Shown here piece by piece: positions 17,648 through 25,792 of a stretch of DNA of 42,381 nt (within the stretch, counting starts at the first letter, position 1; every line of letters begins with the position of its first letter). The notes below the pieces were generated by a model, which was not told the DNA's origin, did no database searches, and was given only the letters and a program-made list of their open reading frames with translations. The stretch is from an uncultured Roseobacter sp. GTDB taxonomy: Bacteria > Pseudomonadota > Alphaproteobacteria > Rhodobacterales > Rhodobacteraceae. Location of the stretch: assembly GCA_913054455.1 (NCBI GenBank), contig CAJXIL010000014.1, forward strand, positions 1 through 42,381. The letters run 5' to 3'. A program made the position numbers and the translations under genes.

Positions 17648-17791
17648 TCACCTGAGACCGCAGAGACGCCGCAGGAGTTGCACACGACGCAATGTTGGAG
17701 CTGGATCAGTGCCTTTGCTCACATCGCGCAGAAAGCGCAGCCAAGCACGTTCGTTTTCTGTGGGTGGTTCTGTTTCGGCCATACTGCTCAT
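17648..17791 (-). CDS. Small island-module protein (47 aa), copy 2
   Basis: A paralogue of the 50 aa protein at 1329-1481, sharing NERAWLRFLRD and DPAPTLRRVQLLRR. Its ATG at 17791 overlaps the stop of the XRE gene (ATGA); a second ATG at 17782 is possible. Retention of the protein core in two diverged copies, always behind the XRE gene, argues for a real gene. Function unknown; it may modulate the regulator. Confidence 0.6.
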   Translation of the reverse strand: MSSMAETEPPTENERAWLRFLRDVSKGTDPAPTLRRVQLLRRLCGLR

Positions 17792-18189
17792 CCCCCAAAG
17801 ATTGCCCTGAGCGCCGCGCGGGACCTAGTGGTCAGGCGAGGGTTCTTATTGTGTGAGGCATCGCGGATCTCTTCCAGCCAAACCAACTCATTTTCGGTGA
17901 TGGGCGTGCCGTAGATGTCCTCAATGGCCTGCGCCGCAGTATCTCCCACGGCTTGCTCCAATGCCAACCGCATAAGATATGCCGGATCGCATTCCAGGGC
18001 GCGAGCCATCGATGGCACACGATCCAGGGCCAACTTGCTTGTGCCATTTTTGATCATGGTCACCATGTTGGGGTTTGGAAAACCTACTTCGCTTGCAATT
18101 TGCCCTTGGGATTTCTTCGGTTTCAGTTCCAGAACACGGCGTTCGATATATTGAGCTAAAGGTTTGTCCGCATGTGGCTTTTTGGTCAT
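17788..18189 (-). CDS. XRE-family regulator, island 2
   Basis: A 133 aa protein of the same length as the island 1 copy, differing from it at scattered positions (for example IERRVLELKPKKSQGQ against IERRILELKPKRSQGQ). The helix-turn-helix covers about residues 28-75 (SQGQIASEVGFPNP, then NMVTMIKNGTSKL). It lies downstream of the integrase on the same strand and overlaps the small partner gene by four bases. A palindrome in its leader (18211-18222) may be its operator, and a TATATC sequence on the minus strand just upstream may be a -10 box. Because its DNA-binding region is almost identical to the other copy, each regulator probably acts on both islands. Confidence 0.85.
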   Translation of the reverse strand: MTKKPHADKPLAQYIERRVLELKPKKSQGQIASEVGFPNPNMVTMIKNGTSKLALDRVPSMARALECDPAYLMRLALEQAVGDTAAQAIEDIYGTPITENELVWLEEIRDASHNKNPRLTTRSRAALRAIFGG

Positions 18190-18210
18190 TTCAGGCCTCT
18201 CAGATGTGAC

Positions 18211-18222
18211 GCAGTATCCTGC
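18211..18222. promoter_or_regulatory. Candidate operator of the XRE gene, copy 2
   Basis: A GCAG-N4-CTGC palindrome 21 bp upstream of the ATG, equivalent to 1909-1920 in island 1. The arms are conserved while the centre differs. Conservation extends over the whole leader from the ATG to about 18250. Confidence 0.45.
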
Positions 18223-18344
18223 ATACTTCTGATATAGCGACGGCTAGCATGGGGATGTGCAGCGGGAGATGGGATCTTACACTCTGTAACAATAACACGT
18301 CTCAATCACCTGCGAACGTCCTCCACGCCATCAAGATGCCGATT

Positions 18345-19901
18345 TCACTCCAAATCGAATTTTGGCATCTTACTGATCGCTTCGACCTTAGTCTTCAGGG
18401 TCACATCTCCATAATCACCGCCAGAGGTTCGCGGGGCGTGCCCTTGGATCGCGTCTAACACACGATCTTGTATTTCCAGCTCTCTGCCTACTGTCTTAAA
18501 TCGATGTCTCCAACCATGCGATGGCTGAACACCAGGCGGAACAAGGTTTTCTTCGTGCAGCCAGTCACCAACACGGTTGGCCATCTTTTTTGCATGATGC
18601 AGATAATCTGTCGGCTTGGTAGCATTATGGAATATCGGACCATTCGGGATGGTGTCCACGTATCTGAGGAAGCCAAGCGAGACGATCTGCGGGTGCAATG
18701 GCACATCACGCCATCCACTCGTTTTGGTTCCCCCTGCATCTGGCGTAATTCGAACAACATGCGCACCATCTTCTTCTCTGAAATCTTCACGCCGCAATTG
18801 AGCGATTTCAGCCACCCGTGCGCCGGAAAAAGCGCAAAGCCAAGGTATCCACACTTTCGCCGCAGTTGTTTTCGGAGCTTCCAGCGTTTTGCCCTTGGGC
18901 GACGTTTTCGGCCTGTAACTCTGAGTTGCCATAAGAACCTTAAGCGCTTCCCTGTCTGTATAACCGCGCTCGCGCGTTTGGGTTTTCTTGAGGGTAGGCA
19001 AGCGGATATCAGAAGCTGGATTCTCCTTTATCAGCTCCTTTTCTACCGCCCACTTGAACAGACTTCGGATCGTCGGCAGATAGACTTTGCTGATTGTCGT
19101 AGGATGCTTTTGAGTAAGCGTATGGTCTAACCATTCAGTCATATTCTTCTTGGAAATTTTGGCGGCGTCATCATGGCGTAAAAACGAAACCAGGCTGTCC
19201 ACGGCGAGCACCTGCCTCCGACCGCCATCACGCATGTAGCCAAGCTTTTGGCGCCTGACCACATAGTCGCTCCAAAGCTGTTTCACGCTCACCGGTTGAG
19301 AAAGATCCTCCAGCGGCTGAGCGTCCTTAATGATAGTTGCAGTAGGCTGACCACTGTAGTCACCTTCGTCACGCTCTGCGACCCGTGCCAGCGCCTCTAG
19401 CTCTGCACTACATAGTGCACGTGCAATCGCACGCCACTCTTGGCTGCCTGCCTCAGCATCAAGATTTCCGGCTAGCCGAAAACGTTCGATTTGAGCGCCC
19501 ACAAGCGCGGACAGTTCATCATCATCTGCTCGACCTGCAGTCGCCATTCGCAACCGACTTACCAGAACATCATCAATTCCAACACTGGCATAGCGCAGAT
19601 CGTTTCTAAGCTGATCATCAAAGGCCAAGCGTTGTGCGTAATGGCTATGCGCTATCTGATCAGGTGCCAAGGGGTAACGCACCTGGGCACGCGGCGGCTT
19701 TGCCTGACGTTCTGCTACTGCGATCCGATTCTGAAGTTAGGCAACAGCCCCAGGCAGGAGTCTGACGGCCGCCCTAAAATCCCCACCAAGAGGAGTCCGT
19801 AACTCCGTTTTTCCAACAATTCCGCGCAGATCCTTTGGAACGACCAGTCGGGCAAAATAACGACCCTTCCGGTTGACCATATTTTTGATTTTCCCGGTCA
19901 T
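18345..19901 (-). pseudogene. int: ffs-targeting tyrosine integrase, island 2, nonsense-broken
   Basis: A tyrosine recombinase gene interrupted by an in-frame TAA at 19737-19739, ~54 codons after the ATG at 19901. Reading through gives ~518 aa without frameshift: RLLPGAVA, stop, LQNRIAVAERQAK; Gln (CAA to TAA) is a likely original. The N-terminus (MVNRKGRYFARLVVPKDLRG) is the DUF6538-type domain. Catalytic residues are all present: Arg in FSGARVAEIAQLRRED, SHGWRHRFK, IQGHAP and Tyr in SGGDYGDVT. The part after the stop could start only at weak sites such as GTG 19682 and would lack the N-terminal DNA-binding domain. GGGGGTGG precedes the ATG. The gene reads away from the attachment site at 19999-20025. 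It is only distantly related to the island 1 integrase, although both use the same target. Confidence 0.85.
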
Positions 19902-19914
19902 CGCCACCCCCCGT

Positions 19915-19934
19915 TTGTAACCAATGTTGTAACA
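19915..19934. repeat. Two TTGTAAC repeats, 12 bp period
   Basis: TTGTAACC at 19915-19922 and TTGTAACA at 19927-19934, just before the integrase start. Spacing matches the three TTGTAGCA repeats of island 1, and the word matches motifs at the left end of island 2 (4029-4036). Candidate integrase arm sites. Confidence 0.45.
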
Positions 19935-19998
19935 ACAAAACGGGCATAAGGCCTTGGTTGCAAGGGGTTTATTTATCATCAATGACTTAGCAGGGGAT

Positions 19999-20025
19999 AA
20001 GGTGAGAGGTTGGACATCGACCCAA
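19999..20025. repeat. att: Attachment site in ffs 3' end
   Basis: The chromosomal copy of the 27 bp repeat, lying in the 3' end of ffs and completing its terminal helix. The exact partner is at 3971-3997. Confidence 0.9.
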
Positions 20026-20099
20026 GCGGGGCTCGTTGTGGCTGCTTCCTTCCGGATCTGACCAGGTTGGCGAGGCGCCTGCCCGCGCCAACCTCTCGA
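20000..20099 (-). ncRNA. ffs: SRP RNA (4.5S), small bacterial type
   Basis: The RNA of the signal recognition particle, which with Ffh targets membrane proteins to the translocon. The apical loop signature GGTCAGATCCGGAAGGAAGC is present on the minus strand (about 20043-20062), including the tetraloop and asymmetric loop that bind Ffh. The two ends pair: GAGAGGTTGG at the 5' end with CCAACCTCTC at the 3' end. Exact ends are estimated from this helix. The 3' arm is the integration target of both islands and is restored by the inserted copy. It lies downstream of the cpdB-like gene on the same strand. Confidence 0.93.
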
Positions 20100-20233
20100 G
20101 TCACGATATAGGCAGAGTTTTGCGCAATGACAAGAGCGATGCGCCATGCGCGGTAGGAAACTAATGAGCAGGCCTAACGGCTCTGCTGCCCTTTACAATG
20201 GCTTTTCAGACTACGCAGGCTGACCACAAAGTG

Positions 20234-22162
20234 TCACAGGCTTAGTCGCAGTTTTAGAAAACCATTTGGCGTCACACCTTGATCTTCGACCTGACCTTTG
20301 GGCAACTCATCCAAGTAGTTACGCGCGACTGGCCCGGTGTAAACCGTTACCCGCTTCCCTGGCAATGGCGCCAATCGCCAGGGATATGCGGCATTTTCAA
20401 GCGCATCCTCGGGCAAACGTCCAGAGACATAATCGCAGATCGCATCGCGGATCTTAACGCTCGGCAGGTGCAACTGCTCTGCCTCTTGCACCATTTTAAA
20501 GTTCCCGCCACCGCTGACTCGATAACTGCTGGTTGCGACTGAGAATTGCTGGGTGCTGGCAACAGGTGAACCGTTCCAACGCAGGTTTTTAATTCTATGG
20601 GCATCCGGGTTAATCAGCAACCCAGAAGAGGAGAACCGTGGCGGCTGAGTGACGTCGATCTCATAGTCCAGGCCAAAAATGACATCAAAATTATGCCCAG
20701 CGCGCTCCAGATTGACCAATTCTGGGTTGCGGCTTTCTGAGAAGATTTGATTAAACATCCCTGCGGACATTTCCAGCCAGTCCCGCAGCTGATCGCCATT
20801 GACCTTTACTCCCCAGATCGCATTGGGGAAAACCTGCAGATCCGCGACATTACGCATACACAGATCACCAGCGGCGATATCCGTATAATTCTCCGGTCCC
20901 GACCGGCCGCCAAACTTCCCGGAAGACACTGCAGAAAGCAAAGGCAGATCCCCCGCCGCCGTCCCAGCAAGCATTGGTCGTATTGCCGCCATCTGCGCGC
21001 AGGCCGTCAAGGCAAGCCCCCGGTCCTGACCAAAGAAGATAAAATAGGAATGTAAGGCTTCTGAACAATGGCCCACGGGTTCTTTCATCTGTGCCTGTGT
21101 CTGCGCATCGGCCGCGGCCAAGACCTGAACAAGGTCACGGTCTTCCTCCACCAGTGGGTTCAACTTCCCCCAGGCGTCACGGCGCGATATGGGCAAAGCA
21201 CTGGCCTGCCAGGTCTCCACCTGCCAACCTTCAGCATCATAGCGCAGATGCAAATCGATTTGCCCCAGATGAGAGCCATGGGCACCGGGCATAACCACGG
21301 GTTTGGAAAAGGCATGTTCAGGATCAGGCAAAACAAGGTGCGTATGGCCACCAATCACCGCATCAATGCCAGCGGTTGCCACGATGGGACGCAGGGCATT
21401 TTCCATGTTGGGTACCGAAAGTTCCCCACCCACGCCCGTATGCGCCAGAGCAATGACAAGATCGCAGCCCGCTTTTCGCAACTCTGCCGCGCTTGCTGCA
21501 GCGGCCTGCACCATGTCCTGCACCCGGACTTTGCCCTCTAGCAGATGCGCGTCCCAGATCATCGTCTGCGGTGGCAGTACCGATAGGATTCCAACCCGCA
21601 GGCTTGGGGCCGCTGGCAAAGCCGCAAGGTGCCGCTCGATAATCACAGTTTTGACGAAGGGAAGCGCAAGATCAGGCGCAACGGAATGCATATTGGAGCA
21701 AAGAGCTGAACAGGGTGCATCTTTCAAAACCGCTTCGAGAACCGGCAGGCCAAAGTTGAAATCATGATTCCCGAGCCCCAAGGCATCGTATTCCAAGGCG
21801 CCGAAGGCGGACATCAAAGGGTGAATAGCTTTCGGGCAAGCAGAGCGGTCTTCTAGATCCGCTTTCAGCGCAGTATCCCCAATCGGAGACCCCTGTAACG
21901 CGTCACCATTATCCAGCAACAGGGTCGCTCCACCCTGGGCATGGATAGTCTTGCGGGCTCCGGCAATCAGGCTCGCCAAACGCGACAGACCCACACCAGG
22001 GTCTTCTCGGTCAGCATAATAGTCTCGGCTAAGCAGATGGCAATGCAAGTCGGTTGTCGCAAGAATGCGCAACACACCGGTGGCCTTTGACTTGGGTGGT
22101 GTCAACTGTGTCATTGTAGTTAAATCGCAGCTGTCACTGCCTGGTCCGATCTCTTGCTTCAC
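20234..22162 (-). CDS. cpdB: 2',3'-cyclic-nucleotide phosphodiesterase / 3'-nucleotidase-like
   Basis: A 642 aa two-domain nucleotidase. The N-terminal metallophosphatase domain has the metal-binding motifs TTDLHCHLL (about residue 35), ALGLGNHDFNFG (~130), ALAHTGVG (~220) and IGGHTHLVLP (~255). The C-terminal 5'-nucleotidase domain includes GPENYTDIAAGDL, YEIDVTQPPRF and SSYRVSGGGNF for substrate binding. It would open 2',3'-cyclic nucleotides and remove the 3' phosphate, for phosphate and nucleoside salvage. CpdB proteins are usually periplasmic, but no signal peptide is seen at this N-terminus. The GTG at 22162 is preceded by AAGGAAG; ATG at 22114 is possible. Divergent from nudC. Confidence 0.88.
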   Translation of the reverse strand: MKQEIGPGSDSCDLTTMTQLTPPKSKATGVLRILATTDLHCHLLSRDYYADREDPGVGLSRLASLIAGARKTIHAQGGATLLLDNGDALQGSPIGDTALKADLEDRSACPKAIHPLMSAFGALEYDALGLGNHDFNFGLPVLEAVLKDAPCSALCSNMHSVAPDLALPFVKTVIIERHLAALPAAPSLRVGILSVLPPQTMIWDAHLLEGKVRVQDMVQAAAASAAELRKAGCDLVIALAHTGVGGELSVPNMENALRPIVATAGIDAVIGGHTHLVLPDPEHAFSKPVVMPGAHGSHLGQIDLHLRYDAEGWQVETWQASALPISRRDAWGKLNPLVEEDRDLVQVLAAADAQTQAQMKEPVGHCSEALHSYFIFFGQDRGLALTACAQMAAIRPMLAGTAAGDLPLLSAVSSGKFGGRSGPENYTDIAAGDLCMRNVADLQVFPNAIWGVKVNGDQLRDWLEMSAGMFNQIFSESRNPELVNLERAGHNFDVIFGLDYEIDVTQPPRFSSSGLLINPDAHRIKNLRWNGSPVASTQQFSVATSSYRVSGGGNFKMVQEAEQLHLPSVKIRDAICDYVSGRLPEDALENAAYPWRLAPLPGKRVTVYTGPVARNYLDELPKGQVEDQGVTPNGFLKLRLSL

Positions 22163-22438
22163 CAGCTTCCTTTCTGGGAACTGCCCCTCCTATGAAACAG
22201 CGTTTCACGGATTTGCAAAGCCTCCAAATACATCACCTTTAAGAAAAATTAACCAAGTGGCCAAGGAGCTAGCCCAGAGCGAACCAAAGTCAAGGCAGCA
22301 GTTTCACAGCCCCAGCAGCGCAATATGTCAGAGATACTCTGGTATTTCGCGCCCTGAGAGGTCATCACTTTGCCTAAATGTGTCAAACCGCAGAACGCAT
22401 CTCGGTATGGGCGCCACAAGCAGTGCAGGGAGCGGCGG

Positions 22439-23425
22439 ATGAAACGTGCAGAAGAGGTAACCTTTGGTGGCGGTGGTGGTTTGGACCGCAAGGCGCAGCT
22501 GAGAGAAGACCCTGCGGCCTTGGACGCAGCCTGGAACGCCGCAGAGACTCTCGTTTTGATGACCTGGCGCGGCAAGGTGCTCAGCCAGCGCTCAGATCCT
22601 GATCGAGGACCCGATGGGCTGGCCTGGGTAGCCGCCAATCATCCTTTGGCAGAGGAACACCGCCCCACCGCACTTTATCTCGGCATGGCCCCAGACGGCA
22701 CAGAGCGGTTTGCCTGTGATCTTGGCGCTTGGCAGCCGGATGCGCTGGATGAAATGGCCCTGGCCAGTTTTGCAGATTTGAGCGAACAGCAGCATCCAGA
22801 TCTGCCCGCAGGCTATGTCTTTGCAGAGCTGCGCCGCATTATGGCTCGGCTTTCCCCATTGGAGGCCGAGCTGGCCGCAACCGCCAAGGCCCTGCTTTCT
22901 TGGCATCAATCGCACCAGTTTTGTGCCCGTTGCGGTGAAAAAACTCTGGTCAGCCAAGCTGGCTGGCAGCGAAAATGCCCCAGCTGCAAGGCACTGCATT
23001 TTCCGCGCACCGATCCAGTTGTCATCATGCTGATCACCCATGGCGATGATGTTTTGATGGGGCGCTCTCCCGGTTGGCCAGAAGGCATGTACTCGCTCTT
23101 GGCTGGATTTGTCGAACCCGGAGAAACGCTCGAGGCTGCTGTGCGGCGGGAGGTCTTTGAAGAAACCGGCGTTTCTGTGGCCGAAGTGGGCTATCTCTCT
23201 AGTCAGCCCTGGCCTTTTCCCATGTCATTGATGTTTGGTTGCTATGGCCAGGCCACCAGCCGCGACATCACCATCGACCCGAAAGAAATCGAAGATGCAA
23301 TCTGGGTAAGCCGTCAGGATATGATGACAGTCTTTGCAGGCGAGCACCCGGTCATTAAACCCGCAAGAAAGGGCGCAATCGCCCATTTTCTTCTTGAAAA
23401 CTGGCTTGCGGACACCTTGGATTAA
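22439..23425 (+). CDS. nudC: NAD+ diphosphatase (Nudix)
   Basis: A 328 aa enzyme that hydrolyses NAD(H) to NMN(H) and AMP, and in E. coli also removes NAD caps from RNA. A zinc ribbon (FCARCGEKT and RKCPSCKALHFPR) precedes the Nudix box GFVEPGETLEAAVRREVFEE, followed by the NudC-specific SQPWPFPMSLMFG that selects NAD. The start is ATG at 22439 (MKRAEEVTFGG) with GGGAG upstream, rather than an ATG at 22370 that would extend into the divergent promoter region. Followed closely by an SRPBCC gene on the same strand. Confidence 0.95.
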   Translation: MKRAEEVTFGGGGGLDRKAQLREDPAALDAAWNAAETLVLMTWRGKVLSQRSDPDRGPDGLAWVAANHPLAEEHRPTALYLGMAPDGTERFACDLGAWQPDALDEMALASFADLSEQQHPDLPAGYVFAELRRIMARLSPLEAELAATAKALLSWHQSHQFCARCGEKTLVSQAGWQRKCPSCKALHFPRTDPVVIMLITHGDDVLMGRSPGWPEGMYSLLAGFVEPGETLEAAVRREVFEETGVSVAEVGYLSSQPWPFPMSLMFGCYGQATSRDITIDPKEIEDAIWVSRQDMMTVFAGEHPVIKPARKGAIAHFLLENWLADTLD

Positions 23426-23492
23426 GGAGATTATTCTATCAGAAAATACAACAAGAAACTCTGAGGACTGACCAGCGGTCAGGCGGCACATT

Positions 23493-23960
23493 ATGGAATT
23501 AACGAGCAAAGAAGACGTAGACGCGCCTCTTGCAGAAGTCTTTGAAGCGATTTCTGATTTTTCCAGCTTTGAACGCTCGGCCATCCGACGCGGCGTCGAG
23601 GTGCAACGCCTGAGTGAAGACGCTACGCCGCAGGTTGGCATGGCCTGGGATGTACGCGCGGATTTTCGCGGCAAACCCCGTGAGTTGCGCCTGTCCCTAT
23701 CAGCCTATGAACCCGCGACATTGATTGGTCTGAACGGCGATAGCAACAGCCTCACGGGCAAGGGACAAATTGAACTTCTGGCCCTTTCCCCACGGCGCAC
23801 CCGCCTCTCCGTTAAGGTAAAGGTAGAGGCTAAGACACTCTCTGGACGACTATTGTTGCAATCCATGAAACTGGCGCGGTCCAAAGTCAATAAACGTTTC
23901 AAACATCGCGTCGCCGAGTTTGCCAGCCTGACAGAAGAGCGATTGACCGGCAGCGTTTGA
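23493..23960 (+). CDS. SRPBCC (START-like) family protein
   Basis: A 155 aa protein beginning MELTSKEDVDAPLAEVFEAI and containing ISDFSSFE, the usual N-terminal strand and helix of the SRPBCC helix-grip fold, which binds hydrophobic ligands in a deep cavity. The second half has the expected beta-strands (GKGQIELLALSP, TRLSVKVKVEAK) and a long C-terminal helix. The ligand is unknown. It follows nudC by 67 bp and may be transcribed with it. Confidence 0.8.
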   Translation: MELTSKEDVDAPLAEVFEAISDFSSFERSAIRRGVEVQRLSEDATPQVGMAWDVRADFRGKPRELRLSLSAYEPATLIGLNGDSNSLTGKGQIELLALSPRRTRLSVKVKVEAKTLSGRLLLQSMKLARSKVNKRFKHRVAEFASLTEERLTGSV

Positions 23961-24146
23961 GCACCCGCAAGGCTTCTCTTTGATCCCAGTCTGGCTTTAC
24001 AGCTGAGCTGATGACCTACCCAGGTGCTCTGACTTGCCACATGCCCGGGCCATCCTCAGGCACGAAACTGCCATTTTGCAGGGGTTCACCCCGGCGCCTC
24101 ACTTCTTGATTGACGACTCATCCCAGTCAGCGATAGCCGTTTAACG

Positions 24147-24352
24147 GATGGTTCTTGCGACGCATAAAACTTGTGTCCAGGATGAAAAGGGAACGTGGTG
24201 AGGGAAGGTAAGTTCAGCCGATCCAATTCCACGACTGCCCCCGCAACTGTAAGCGGTGAGCGCTTCGGGTTAACCACTGGCACAGGGACATGATCCCCGG
24301 CCGGGAAGGACCGAAACCGCATCGACCCGCAAGTCAGGAGACCTGCCATCCC
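24147..24352 (+). promoter_or_regulatory. Cobalamin riboswitch
   Basis: A B12 riboswitch: AAAAGGGAACGTGGTGAGG near 24185, then the conserved core ACTGCCCCCGCAACTGTAAG (about 24231-24250), CGGTGAG, CCACTG, GGGAAGG and CGCAAGTCAGGAGACCTGCC near the end. It binds adenosylcobalamin and represses the gene downstream. The next gene in this direction begins at 24476. Ends are approximate. Confidence 0.93.
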
Positions 24353-24475
24353 GTATGAAACTCGAAACTGGGCGGGGAGCCTGGGCGAGTGCATGAAACG
24401 TGATCGGCGGCCCTGCTTCCTATGCCCCAGTTCTCATGCCTTCGTCTGATATCCCGGCCATCGCGCGGAGGGCGC

Positions 24476-24883
24476 ATGATGACACCGATGGATCACAAAA
24501 CAACCGAATACACACATTATTTTTCCCAAAGCATCTGTATGCATCATGGCGCGCCCTGCCCGGCCCTGGCCCGAATGCTCAAAGCGCTGGCCGGGGCGGT
24601 AGACAAGGCCCGTCCAGTTACAACAGCCGAATTTGAACTTTGTGGTGAAAGCCTGCTGGATGGCTGCGCGCGCCATTGCCCCGCCCGCTTCATTGCCACG
24701 CATGACCGCATTCGGGTGTTTTGTGACGTCACCGAGACGACCGAGACCCAAGCCCTTGACCGATTTGCGGATAGCATGTTTCAGCCAGGCAGCCCCGCGT
24801 TTTCGGCCGCTAAGCTGGAGCGACGACCCTGCGCTATGGGAGAGGCCCTGCCCAAATCCGGACGCCACCAGGCACGCGCATAG
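24476..24883 (+). CDS. B12-riboswitch-controlled Cys-rich small protein
   Basis: A 135 aa protein of no family I can name with confidence. It starts at ATG 24476, with GGAGGG just upstream (a second ATG follows directly). Four cysteine-containing blocks are visible: SICMHHGAPCPA, FELCGESLLDGCARHCPARF and VFCDV. The general layout resembles small 2Fe-2S or metal-binding proteins such as DUF1636, which are also found behind B12 riboswitches. Control by cobalamin suggests a role in cobalt or B12 uptake or synthesis, or in a B12-independent substitute; this is inference from position. It converges on the phosphatase gene. Confidence 0.65.
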   Translation: MMTPMDHKTTEYTHYFSQSICMHHGAPCPALARMLKALAGAVDKARPVTTAEFELCGESLLDGCARHCPARFIATHDRIRVFCDVTETTETQALDRFADSMFQPGSPAFSAAKLERRPCAMGEALPKSGRHQARA

Positions 24884-24944
24884 CCGATCTGTGTCTTTTC
24901 CAGGTGCCACAAATGGCTGACAATCAGCCAGGGCATGCCACCCG

Positions 24945-25487
24945 TCACTCTGACCTGGGGCGACCTGTGCCAGCAGTTACTGATCCCACCGCCCAGCTCA
25001 TCTGGTCATTGGTCTCCACAGCGCAGGGGCGCACCGCTCGCAACCGCCGCAGGGCTTTACCAGGCTCTTCTCCGGCTTCTACCATCAACCGCAGGACAAC
25101 CATGCCAGAACGCCCACAACCGCCCTTGCAATGCACCAGAACGCGTCCACCGCCCCGCAGCGCCTGAAGCGCCAAAGCGCTTACTTCAGGCCATTGTGTC
25201 AGCATGTCGTTTGTTGGGGCGGAAAAATCTGGCAGCGGCAGGTGTATCCAACGACATCCCATAGCCTGAAAGTCCTGCCCCAAAGGAGCCGCGCCAGCGC
25301 CGACATGTTCGACCTCGGTTGTCATAGAGATCACCAGCCCTGGCTGCCAGTCATGCAAATGATCCATATCGCCCTTGTAGTCGCCACCGCTGCCAGGAAG
25401 CGGGCAAAGCGCCAGAATGCCGTCTTCGACGCTCAGCGCATGCAGCGTAAGCGAGCCTACAGTAGGGTCATTAACGTGATCATCCAT
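24945..25487 (-). CDS. Dual-specificity-type protein phosphatase
   Basis: A 180 aa protein with the cysteine-phosphatase loop VHCKGGCGRSGMVVL (about residues 116-130; C-x5-R-S), a general acid Asp in PLPDFSAP (~88), and the N-terminal segment PGLVISMTTEVE typical of CDKN3-like phosphatases. It would remove phosphate from Tyr or Ser/Thr, or from a small phosphorylated molecule. It converges on the B12-controlled gene. Between its start and dnaX (25488-25792) I see no gene. Confidence 0.85.
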   Translation of the reverse strand: MDDHVNDPTVGSLTLHALSVEDGILALCPLPGSGGDYKGDMDHLHDWQPGLVISMTTEVEHVGAGAAPLGQDFQAMGCRWIHLPLPDFSAPTNDMLTQWPEVSALALQALRGGGRVLVHCKGGCGRSGMVVLRLMVEAGEEPGKALRRLRAVRPCAVETNDQMSWAVGSVTAGTGRPRSE

Positions 25488-25792
25488 GACGCGCTCCTGT
25501 TTGTCTTGCTGCCGCAGAGAGCGTTAAGCACGCACCGCCTCGGCAAAACACGGGGCTATTTGCCAAAGGCCTTTTCATGTCACACACTCCGGCATCACAG
25601 ACCAGAGGTCCGAACCAATACAACTGGCCCAAAACGCCCGGCCAAAACTCATAAATTCCGCCCCTCCAAGTTGGGGCCGACATCAAAGTCTGACCCGCTG
25701 CGCCCCAGTTGGTCAACAGCGGTGGACGAAGCCCGCCCGCCCGCGTACTTTGCCTGGACGCGATCCCGCCTTCCGAATCCGGCAAGAGACCT

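Larger units (their letters stand above)
3971..20025. mobile_element. Genomic island 2 in ffs (~16 kb)
   Basis: An integrative element bounded by 27 bp direct repeats of the ffs 3' end. It contains a methyltransferase/GHL/Z1/nuclease/AIPR defence locus, an IS3 remnant, a HUH Rep-like gene, an uncharacterised low-GC gene pair, and an end module of repeats, small protein, XRE regulator and broken integrase. The integrase lies next to the right attachment site, with its start about 100 bp from it. The integrase carries a nonsense codon, so excision would need help in trans. Confidence 0.85.

Noticed and set aside
24086-24394. A frame antisense to the cobalamin riboswitch
   Set aside because: The conserved riboswitch core explains the sequence; the frame is a shadow.
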